This document shows, one piece after another, positions 34,291 through 44,600 of a DNA stretch of 64,000 nt. This DNA is from Spinacia oleracea (lineage: Eukaryota > Streptophyta > Magnoliopsida > Caryophyllales > Amaranthaceae). Position numbers and translations under genes: made by a program. The notes under the pieces are model-generated. The model was not told the DNA's origin and ran no database searches. It was given only the letters and a program-made list of their open reading frames with translations. The stretch lies in NCBI RefSeq assembly GCF_020520425.1, contig NC_079489.1, positions 20,484,001 to 20,548,000 of the forward strand, read 5' to 3'. Position 1 is the stretch's first letter; every line of letters starts with the position of its first letter.

Positions 34291-34739
34291 TTTTTTTTCT
34301 TTTCTAAAGGTTTTTGGTAACAAAAGGTCTCGTGCGCACAAGTTTATTGTACACCAAAATAACTTTTATGCAGTTTTTTTTTTGTAACTTTAATTTATTT
34401 TTTTATAATTTTTATATTATAAAAATAAAAAGTCGATAGATAAACATTTTAAAGGATTAAATGATTAGTTTATACGTAAATAGTGATTTTGAAAAAATAA
34501 TTTGTATTCAAATGAAAAAAATTATCATTAAAAAATATAACTTTTACATATATAAATATAACTTTTAAGTATTTTGAGTCAACTTTTACTTTGGTGTACA
34601 ATATTTATTGTACACCCATTATAAATAAGAATTTGTGTTTTGGTAGACTAGTAAAACTGACCTATTTAAACTCAATCTTAACTTCTTCTTTTTTCTTTTT
34701 TCTTTGTAAGTAAATAGATTAGAAAAAAGAAAATGAAGA

Positions 34740-35142
34740 GAAAAATAAAACAACTAGAACTAAAGTTTCTCAAGGATACATTGGAAGAGTAGAGGCAGCC
34801 AGTTACAGAAAAATGTGTTATATGCTGTTGTAAATGCCACAGTTATGCAATTTGGAGGGCTAGAAATGAGGCTCTTTGGAATCAGAAGGGTCGCGCAGTT
34901 CAACACACATTTAAATTCATACCAAAAAGTACACCGTATTATTGATAAAATGCAATGTATATGTACAAAACAGATTAGTACTAGTGTGCAAAGTTGGTGG
35001 CAGGAAAGAATACTTGTATAGTTTGTTTTGTTTTTCGTGGTTGTTTAGCTCTGACTAGAAGGTTTTCGAATTTGAAGCAGTTGCTCTAGGTTGTAAATTG
35101 TGTGTTTTTTGGCAAATGAATGTTTGACTTATAAAAAAAAGC
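34740..35142 (+). mobile_element. LINE 3' fragment
   Basis: In one frame YAIWRARNEALWNQ appears at about 34840-34880, the phrase found near the C-terminus of plant LINE polyproteins. It is followed by non-coding sequence ending in a short A-run at about 35131-35140. Stops and a frameshift are present. Confidence 0.6.
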
Positions 35143-36330
35143 TTCTCAAGGAAGCCAAAGAAACATAGCTTCTCTAGGAAGCTAATACAAAGGAGGTGTC
35201 AAAGTAACTCAAGAGTTCAACTCAGCCTGTGGCGATCTGATCGACATCAAATAGAAGATCTTCAAGCACAAACAAATAGAATTCATGGCGGATCATTCAA
35301 GTGTTGGAGCGAAGGCATGAAGGGATGAGCGCATTCAGCATCAGGCACCTTTGGTGATTGGGTCCACTTTTTCAATCAAGGGCCTACACTGATTATAGGT
35401 CCGCTTTTTTGTAGAGAGAGGTGCCTAAGCGAAGCTTTCGGATTCTGCTTAATAATTGAAATTAAGGGAGGTTCCTCTTCATTCATCGAGTCCATGAATC
35501 CTCGATTCACCCCCATTTCATAGCGCCTGGAGAACGCAAGTTTGATCGAGGATTGGAGAGGAAAGGTTCCTGAGCTTGCTAAAGGGTCAAGTTCAAAAAG
35601 GTGTCGGAGATATAAAGCGAGTACACCGGAAAAGAACGGGAACTGACATACCTAAACTAAAAGATGGCTCGATCCCACACGCATAGAGAGAATATATCCC
35701 ACTCCATGCTTTTGGATTGCTTGGTTTAAAATTGTCTCAACAAGTAGAGTTTTCTTTTTTTTAAGAGCTTAACGATCAAACGGCTGTTCATCTTTCTCTT
35801 TGGAGGCTCAAGCAGAGGTAGTTGACTCGCTAAAGCTCTTCGAGCTTTTGAGCTTAAGCGAAGCTTTCCCGATAGCTCTTGTTGAGTCGACTGGAGGGCT
35901 GATCTCCTAGTTCGGGTATGAATTCTCATTCGAGAAGTAAGTGAATTGCATTACCTGCAATTGCGGTCAGTCTCGCTACAAAAATCCAAGAATTTCTAGG
36001 GGCACTAGCACAAGCAAAAATGGTAGAAAAGTCTACTGTTTGAAAGAGAGTAAAACAACCCGAAATCCCAAGAGCCCGACAGGGTCCCCCCACTGACTTG
36101 GCTCGGGCCTAAGCGAAAGTGAAGTGGTGGGCCTACCCATCCCAACCAGGCCCCTTCTTACCCAGCCCTACCTACCCTACTCAACAAGGACCTTTCTTTT
36201 TTTAGTAAAAGGTTGCTTGTTTCCACTCATTGAAGATTCTATCTACAAAAGAAGCGAATTTTCAAGTGGATGAGATCGGTCGAGCATGTTGCTCAGCAAA
36301 AAGAATTGCAAAGATTCTGGTGGCACCATG
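35143..36330. other. Probable mitochondrial DNA insert (NUMT)
   Basis: Base composition jumps to near-balanced compared with the AT-rich surroundings. The texture (AAGCGAAGCTTTC, GCGAAAGTGAAGTGG, many AAAG/CTTT hexamers) is that of plant mitochondrial spacer DNA. I could not identify any mitochondrial gene in it; the minus-strand frame at 35726-35929 is unremarkable. The call rests on compositional impression only. Confidence 0.45.
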
Positions 36331-36467
36331 GACTAGCACAATTCACGTGACCTGAAAAAAACGTGTGGCCCAATATTCAAAACCTTAATATCAAAATTTA
36401 TGTATTTTCTCTCTCCTCCTGCAACTCAGCAACTTCTCTCTCCACATGCATCTCAGAGCTTACAATA

Positions 36468-36718
36468 ATGAAGGTCGATCTAATCAATTTGAATATCTAT
36501 TTAAATCGTGCAATTGAAGAAGAATTATATAATCATGGCAATAACTATGAAGGTAATATTTTAATGCTAATAACTACGATGAATTAAAGTATGAACTATA
36601 CTGATTACTGAATTTTATTTTCTAGAAAATTTAGAGAATCATCCAAACTTATATGTCATAGAATATGATACTAGATCTCAGCAAGTCATAGTTGCAGATC
36701 ATTCATGTGAAGAAGGTA
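36468..36718 (+). pseudogene. Fragment of a FAR1-related or Mutator-derived gene, two short exons
   Basis: A start at 36468 gives MKVDLINLNIYLNRAIEEEL and ends at a GTAATA donor near 36551. A second piece after TTTCTAG (about 36626-36717) reads NLENHPNLYVIEYDTRSQQV and ends at a GTATGA donor. The style is that of FAR1-like N-termini, Asp/Asn/Glu-rich before the zinc domain, but that domain is absent. Confidence 0.35.
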
Positions 36719-36989
36719 TGATATAATTCCTTTAATAAGTATATAGTACCCTTCCTATGCAATTTAAATTCACATTGCTTAAATGATTTAATATATTACA
36801 CCCAGTGTCATCATTACTTAAGTTATAACAATAAAAGAGTAATTACAACGTAAAAGAGAGTAACTATAATAATTACTTAAATTTAATAAGCAAATCGTAC
36901 TTGTAGATCATTACAGTTATTATTTTAATTATATAGTTACTCTAATATGTTTATAGTAACCTTTCTATAAATAGTTTATTTTACGGATT

Positions 36990-37220
36990 TTTCATGAAAT
37001 GCCCTTGAGGTTTGCCTTAATGCACCAAATACCCCTAAACTTTACAGAATGCACCAAACGCCCCTGACGTATGCAATAATATCTCAAAATACCCTTTTGT
37101 CAGATGGTTGTTAACTCTCCGTTAGTCAGTTAATTAGTTAAAACATATTGCACCAAATACCCGTGAGGTTTGATATAATGCATGAAATACCCCTGTTTTA
37201 TAATTTAATATTTTTTTAAC
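36990..37220. repeat. Repeated ATGCACCAAATACCCCTGAGG units, likely element terminus
   Basis: The phrase AAATACCCCTxA(A/G)(A/G)(C/T)TT recurs about five times, with a GTTAACTCTCCGTTAGTCAG segment. Such phrases mark the ends of Mutator-like elements in many plants. No matching opposite end was found. Confidence 0.5.
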
Positions 37221-37459
37221 AAAACTAGATGTTGGATTTGAATAATATAGTTGTTGCAATCCCTGATTTCCCTTACATATACCCCATACCACCCTGAACC
37301 CTTCCCCCCTTGCACAACAGCAACATCAGCCACCACGCAGCCCTATACCCCCATCCCCCAACTGCACAAACAATCTGCCCCCATCCCCCACCTGCACAAA
37401 CAGTCCATTATATTTATGTTCCTCTCCAAACCTTCATCCCCACACAAAAGATCACCGGT

Positions 37460-38505
37460 AAAATGCAAGGCTTAGAGTTGGGTTTGAGTGACATTGATAG
37501 GGAGGTATGGCGGACTGTGTGGAACATCGGAGGCCCTCCTAAACTGGGACATTTTATGTGGCAAGCGTGCAAGGGTAGTATGGCGGTGAAGGAGGAGCTT
37601 TATAGACGTTACATTACTTCTAATGAGCTATGTGGTGGTCGTGGTATAAATGTAGAGTCTATCAATCATGTACTTTTTTTATTGTAATGTGGCGAATGAA
37701 GTTTGGAGTAGTAGTACTTCGCTAATATAATTGCAGAGTCTCCTAATTCATCTTTCTCATCAAAATTACTGTGGTTTCCAAGCAAGTTGGACAAATCGGA
37801 GCTACGTATGTTACTTGCAATAGCATGGTCTATATGGTTTTGTCGAAATAAGTATGTCCACGATAATGTAACTCTCAATGGGGCGTTCATAGCTTCTGGT
37901 TTCTCCAAGCTTGTGGTGGATTATTATACGTATGCAAGCAAGGTTTATGCCAAGACGAACCCGTGTAACTACCTGTCAGCATGTTCTTGGTCCTGCCCAC
38001 CTAATGGAGTTGTGAAAATCAATATTGACGCCCACATTGAAGGCTCATACATTGGGCTTGGGGCTGCAGCAAGAGGGAGTGATGGGCAGCTATTGTGTGT
38101 GGCTACGAGGAGGATTGGTGCGGGGTGGGATGTGGAAGTAGTTGAGGCTGTTGTTGTACGGTATGGGCTATAACTTGCGAACAGGTGGGGGTATGATAAG
38201 GTGTGGATGGAAGACGATGCTTTGAATGTGTCGAAGAACGTTGATGAGGGTAATAGCGGCTTCTCACCTAAATGGTTGATATACGATGATATAAGCAGTT
38301 TGTCAAAATCTTTTGATGTTTTTATTATGTCTCATGTGAAAAGAGCAGGTAATACGGTAGCCCAACTCGTGGCAAGGAGGGATACTTATGATAGTACGAA
38401 AATTATTTGTATGAACTCGTTCCCCCAAAGTATTATTACTTTGGTGGACCTTGATTTGATATAATATGTCTGCTTAACTTTTCCCTCAAAAAAAAAAAAA
38501 AAACT
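37460..38505 (+). mobile_element. 5'-truncated LINE with zinc-finger and RNase H domains and poly-A tail
   Basis: WRTVWNIGGPPKLGHFMWQA (about 37512-37570) is the zf-RVT linker of plant LINEs. An RNase H-like domain follows: VVKINIDAHIEGS (about 38010-38050), GWDVEVVEAVVVRYGL, DKVWMEDDALNV, and VKRAGNTVAQLVARR (about 38340-38380), ending at 38464. A 17-base A-run at about 38489 closes it. The frame breaks at 37684 and a stop lies at 38171, so it is dead. Confidence 0.82.
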
Positions 38506-38607
38506 AATGAGCTACTTTAATTTACAAGGAATGAATGTTACAAGAAAGTAATGTAGAATTGTAAGATTTAAGGTGGTTCACTCTTCAATGAGCTACATCC
38601 ACCACGC

Positions 38608-38629
38608 GGGGGGGGGGGGGGGGGGGGGG
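38608..38629. repeat. Homopolymer G tract of about 21 bases
   Basis: Uninterrupted G run following CACCACGC. Tracts of this length are prone to sequencing and assembly error. Confidence 0.95.
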
Positions 38630-38859
38630 TTGGAGCTTGTATTACTCTTCAATGGAGAAAGGATTACAAAGAGGAATTGTCAAAGGTGAAGAAGAGAGAA
38701 TTCTATGTATGCTTAGATCTAGGGTTTCAACCTCACTTATGTTTCTCTCTCTTAATTCTGACAATCTCATTACATTTGGTATATATAGTGTTAGACATCA
38801 AACCAATCTAAGGACAAGAAAAGACCACGTCGATTGAACCTTGCGGAGAAGAAAACAGT

Positions 38860-40090
38860 TTACCCGCAGAGTTCGGACGAACCTTTAAAGGGTTCGGCCG
38901 AACCAAGGTCATGTTCGGCCGAACTTACCCAAAGTTCGGGCGAACCTCCAAAATCTCAAAGTTCCTGATTCTCTTCAGGTTCGGTCGAACCATCTAAGAG
39001 CAGGGGCGGATCCAGGATTTATAATTTGGGGGTCCAAAAATTACCAGATCTTTGTTACAAAAAAAAATTCGTAACAATTCGTTCCTAATGTTAACTATAC
39101 AGAGTACCTTGTATAACCTTTGTTTTGAAATAATATAGATATCTTACCTTTTTATGCTAGTCAATGTAAATTTTAGACAATAATATCTACTTTTATATTC
39201 GTAAAATTTTAAAAGGTTTATATTCTGAAAGTACATATCGATACAAATCAAATACGACCTCACACGACTATATTTTTCATTACCCATGAATCACAAAATG
39301 ATAGTCAAAATGAAATTTTTGAATAGCTTCAAAACTCAAAGCGTCCTCTGTTATTTTGAAACAGAGGGAATACAAATTAGCATATAAAAAATTATAAAGT
39401 TGTCCTCGTAATTGACTTGGGAAAGAGGTCTCGCGCAGTAACTTTGAGGCTAGTTGGTAATCTGGTATGCAGCCACGGTGTTTGGATATTGGACGCCGAC
39501 GTTTAAATTGAAAGAGAGAAATGACCTTAATACGAAATTGTATTTTTTGGGGGATAGAAATACGAAATTAATTGTTACCTTAATACGAGTAGTGTTTAGT
39601 GAGTACCTTTTTGTATTTTTAATTCACGAGCTGTTGATTGGCATTATAAAAATTACTCCATAAAAAAAGAAGGTGATCATAGCACTCATAGGCTATACTA
39701 TAGCTGCTATAGCATATAGGGCCATAGTATACAGCTAGTAGCTATATAACTGTTGCAATCTGAAAATGTGCAGACCTTCTCTAATGTTGCCTTTGTTTCT
39801 TTTTATATTTTAATATAATGAGGTCCCCAAGTTTCAACATTCCTTTCTCTTCCTTCCACCTGTTATGAGGTTCTTAATTTTATTTCAAAAAAATGGGGGT
39901 CCAACGGGACCCTATGAAGTATATATACGTCCGCCCCTGTTTAAGAGTTCGGCCAAACTTCCAGCAGGTTCGGCCGAACTTACCCAAAGTTCGGGCGAAC
40001 CTCCAAAATCTCAAAGTTATTAACTCTCTTCAGGTTCGGCCGAACTATCTAAGAGTTCGGCCGAACGTCCAGCAGGCTCGGCCAAACTTG
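38860..40090. repeat. GTTCGGCCGAAC palindrome array, split by a hAT insertion
   Basis: Near copies of GTTCGGCCGAAC spaced about 20-35 bases run at 38865-39000 and resume at 39948-40090, with the shared phrase ACTTACCCAAAGTTCGGGCG on both sides. The two halves join if 39001-39939 is removed. AT-balanced sequence to about 40370 may belong to the same old LTR or other element. Confidence 0.75.
39001..39939. mobile_element. Non-autonomous hAT element, 939 bp
   Basis: Ends CAGGGGCGGATCC and, inverted, CAGGGGCGGACG are classic hAT termini. Flanking octamers TCTAAGAG and TTTAAGAG match at seven of eight. No transposase is encoded; the 69-codon frame at 39454 is not recognisable. Confidence 0.85.
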
Positions 40091-40377
40091 CTGCATGACA
40101 ATTTCTCGTAAAATAGTCATAACTCCCTTATTTCTCATCCAAAATGAGCTTATGACCAGGCGTTGGAAAACTATTGAGCCAAGCTTTCACCTCCAACTTG
40201 AATCAACTCAATCTAATGAGTAGATCATGAGATATGTCCATTTGAAGTCAGACCTTTCACTATAACACCCTAACATCCTTCAAGGAAGATTCAAGGCACA
40301 CATAAATCCGACCATATCATGATTCGAGATCCTGAACCCGACTCGACCTTTTTGATGCGCGTATTGTTTTGAGCTAT

Positions 40378-40777
40378 GGGCGTGTTCGGCGGTAGCGTTT
40401 GAGGTAGCGGGTAGCGTTTTGACCTAGTCAAGACGCTACTTGTAAAATTTGTAAGTGTTTGGTAAAGTAGCGATTTAGGTAGCGGTTAACGGTTAAGGTA
40501 GCGGTTGGGTAGCTTTTGTCAAACGTTAAAATTAGTAGCGGTTAAGGTAGCGGGTAGCGTTTGACAAATTTATAATAAAGTTTTAAATATTATTCTTGCT
40601 TTTATTTTTATTTTTATAATATCAACCGCTACTTTTACCGAACACTCATATTAGTTACCGCTACTTCGACAGTTAACTGTTACCCGCTACTATTCACCGC
40701 TACTCGCTACTTTAACCGTTACCCGCTACTTAACCGCTAACCGCTACCCGCTACTGCTAATTTTGCCGAACATGGCC
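40378..40777. mobile_element. Hairpin MITE built of GTAGCGGTTA units, 400 bp
   Basis: Ends GGGCGTGTTCGGCGG and, inverted, GGCCATGTTCGGCAA, with TAT on each side. The left half repeats GGTAGCGGTTA/GGTAGCGGGTAGCG and the right half the reverse complement TACCCGCTACTTTAACCGC, so the whole folds into one long hairpin around an AT-rich centre. It lies just upstream of the RCC1 gene. Confidence 0.7.
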
Positions 40778-41601
40778 TATGTCGTGTTTTATGTAACGGT
40801 TGCATAACATTCGCACTTTAATCTCTCTTCGGTTACGATTTGTCTTTTGCTTAAAGCGTTATTTGGGGTTGATGTTCAATACAGAGAAAATTCCTCCATA
40901 GTTCTTGGAATGATTACAAAATCGAAAAACCCCATGGGGTATTGAATTTGTTCGTGTCACTTAGCTTGACAAACTGGGAAAATTAGAAATTCGGAGTCCA
41001 TTCATTAGCAATTCAGCAGCCGAGGTATTGTATCTCTCCACCTGTTCTTCTGTTAATGTCTGGTTTCTTTTTTCCTTAATCTTGTGGATTTGAACACTGT
41101 CTGGGTAACTTTTGCTGACTCCTAAGTTTGTTGATCCACCGTTTAATGCTTCTAAATTGGAAATTGAAAATTGGAAATTGAAAATTTTCTACAATTAATT
41201 GATCTATGGGTGGAAGGAAGAAGGAACTATACTGTTATGGGTGACTAGAAATGTTTGGTAACCTAAGGTTCTTGTTGTTATTATACGAAGTATTTAGTAT
41301 TTACAATACTTGCCAAATTGGAATATCAGATGTACATTTAAACAATTTACATAGGTATAGGTACGAGTGCTGAGGCTTGATTAATGAAGCATCATTTTCT
41401 CAATTTGATGATTGAGATATGATTCGAAATACTAAAAATGGCTATTGTTGAATTTGGCACAGGTTGTGATGTTGGTGAGTTTGAAATATACGAAGGCGCC
41501 CTACTATATCAACAAAAGGGAATAAATCATAAAAATACCAAACGTTTTGACAATGGCATTGTCCTGCTGCTAATTTACTCTAGTTATAGTACTTAGGTTA
41601 T

Positions 41602-44600
41602 ATGTTTACTGAGATGTTGCAGTTTCTTTACAAGAGGAGTGGTGCTACTGCTTTCATTTCGAGATGCAGAAGCTTCAGTAGCGGAGTAGCTTGTGAGAAT
41701 GGTAGCTCATCATTTGCTGTTATGAGCTTTGGGGATGGCAGCCAGGGAGCTTTGGGCTTGCCAGCCTCCCTGATTGGTGTCGGGGCTGATGCTTATGAAC
41801 CAACTGTAGTACCTGGGCTCCCGGATGATGTTGTCAGTGTTAGCGCTGGTCACTACCATTCTCTTGCCGTGAGTGCTAAAGGGGAGTTGTGGGCTTGGGG
41901 TAGAAATGACGAGGGTCAGCTTGGTAGAGGTCTACTCGAACCCAGGTTTATAACCCTTTCTCTTCCCTATGTACTACATATATATTTTCAGATGCATCCA
42001 TGTTCAAATATTGTGCTTCAATTTTTTTAAATAGCGGTTAGGCAGAATCCAACAATCGCTGTCATGAAAGATTTCTGTTAAGCAGTTTACCATCTGCTGG
42101 ACAGCTTAGTTATTCTTGTCTCACTCTGCCTTTTCTGTTCAAGTTCATTTTGAATGGATTGTTTTAATTTTGTTGTTTAATTTGTGATACATTGGTTCCT
42201 TTGCTGCGTCTTGCTTAACCATCTTGTTTATACCTGCATGTTCTGGCATAAATATTTTTGATGCACTTGGTTGATTGAGATTGACAGTATCTGTAAAATT
42301 GGACAGACATAGGAGATCCATTTATATTGGAATAAAAGTTTAATACTATTGCACCTAATCACCAACAGCCTAGATGCATAGTTTTACTCACGTACTAAGA
42401 TAGCCGTGTTATGTGTGCATCTGTATTGGTTGACCTTTTTCAGTGAGCAACTGAGCAAGGGTATGAGGCTAACACTGATGTGTAGTGAGCAAGGGTATGA
42501 GGCAAATTGTTGAGTTAGGAAACAGGTGAATAAAGTTAGGCACCTAGAATAGCAGCAAGTAGATAGCTAGAAATTACTTCTCAAATAGCAGTTTCTCTGA
42601 CAGCTGCCCTGGTTCTAGTAAAATGGGGTTTTTTTAGAAATCAGTTGCAACCTAATTTCCAGCTTTCCAAACACTTTTTTCTTTCTACTTTCTTTCTCAA
42701 CAATCTTCAGTTCCTTGATAGAATTGGAGATTACATGATTTCATTTTCGGTTCTTGACTTTTTGTGTATCTGTTTTAGGCTTTCAGCTGCTTCTCAGGTT
42801 AGCATAGCTGGAGATTCTTAATCTTTCGATTTTAGTTCCTCTTGTCAGTTACAGATTTAGATTAAGACCACAGGAACTTGTTCATTTTCTTTTTGCCTTT
42901 GATATATTGTTCATTAAATTATGTTTTTTTTTACTTCAAATGTTTTTGTGTCTTGCTCATCTTCTTTGGTGGGTAGAGTAGGGTTAGAGCATGCGTACAA
43001 CTTAAAGGGTTGAATGAATTGATTTTGACAAGATGGAAAATAATTGACTCTTTTCAGTTTTCTAGATCATCATGGGGAGTTTATCCATAGTCAGCACTTA
43101 ATTCTCTAGAGTCTAGACTACCAACATTCGTTTAATGTCTACATTATGAGCTGATGTTTGCTTAATTTGATTAATGTATGTCCCCTCAGCCAAACATTTT
43201 TCGGATAAATTGTTTGAAGGACTGGCCTTATGGTGTATTAGTTCTTGTTGGTTTACTTCACTTGATCAAGGTAGTGCCTAAAATCTAGCACATTTAGGAT
43301 GAAGAACGTAGTTGGGAAGGCAGGTCACAATGTAATGTAATTCAGATGTGATCCTCACATTTGGCGGTTGAAACAAAGTGATTTCAATTGCTATGTATAT
43401 ATATGACGATTAAGAATATGAGAGAAACCTTACATCGTCATTTTTTTTCTGACGCTGTTCCTTGAAAAAAAAAGGGAAGACCGTGGTGGTTTGGCGCTAA
43501 TGTGCAACCTAATCACAATTATAGGCTTCTCGAGTGCTGTAGGTCTACCGGTTGCAGTTGGGGTTCTTGTGGATGATGCCTGACATGCCTCCAAATCTGG
43601 TACTAAACTACTAATGACTCTGATATTGAGGTTCTTAACAAGTTTTGGTTGCTGCTTTTAAAATGACCTAGGTACGTACCAGCTTGTATTCAATTCAACA
43701 TGAAAACTCAACATTTTTTAGCAAAATGATTATTAGAACACCCGCAACTGTACAGTGTGAGGATTAGACTGTTCTGCAATGTAAATGTAGTATTTTGGCA
43801 AGGTGGCTTGGGAGGGTTGTTGATGATGGGAAAGTGCTGTAAAATAATGTAATCAAGATAAAATGTGGTGTTGAGAGGTAAAAAACGGAGTCTTTGTCTA
43901 AAGAAATGCGTTGAGAAAGGGCAGGTAAACTGGAAGAAGAAGATTGCATCGGCTCATGGAGTAATAGTTTAGAAGCCCATCTTGTTGGGTTTTTAGTTTT
44001 CCATGTTGTTGTGGGTTTTGAGGTGGAGTGGGTGTTCATGAGTAATAGTTTAGAAACCCATCTTGTTGGGTTTTTAGTTTTCCATGTTGTTGTGGGTTTT
44101 GAAGTGGAGTGGACGTGATGGTGCTGTTTTGGTTTGATATGTAGAGTGGGAATCTGCAAAGAATAAGAAAGAGGAATGGAAGTAGAGGGAATATTCTCCA
44201 TAGTGCAGTTATGAGGAATTAAAGGGGGTAGGCAACATATTGGGCGTATTGGGATTTTAGTTTTCCATGTTGTTGTGGGTTTTGAGGTGGAGTGGGTGTT
44301 AGGTGCTGTTTTGGTTTGATATGTAGAGTGGGAATCTGCAAAGAATAAGAAAGAGGAATGGAAGTAGAGGGAATATTCTCCACAGTGCAGTTATGAGGAA
44401 TTAAAGGGGGTAGGCAACATATTGGGCGTATTGGGTTTTTAGTTTTCCACGTTGTTGTGGGTTTTGAGGTGGAGTGGGTGTTAGGTGCTGTTTTGGTTTG
44501 ATATGTAGAGTGGGAATCTGCAAAGAATAAGAAAGAGGAATGGAAGTAAAGGGAATATTCTCCATAGTGCAGTTATGAGGAATTAAAGGGGGTAGGCAAC

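Noticed and set aside
43764-44201. 145-codon minus-strand frame with repeated STSKPTTTWKTKNP
   Set aside because: The internal repeat is simply the 81-bp tandem repeat; no start context or homology.
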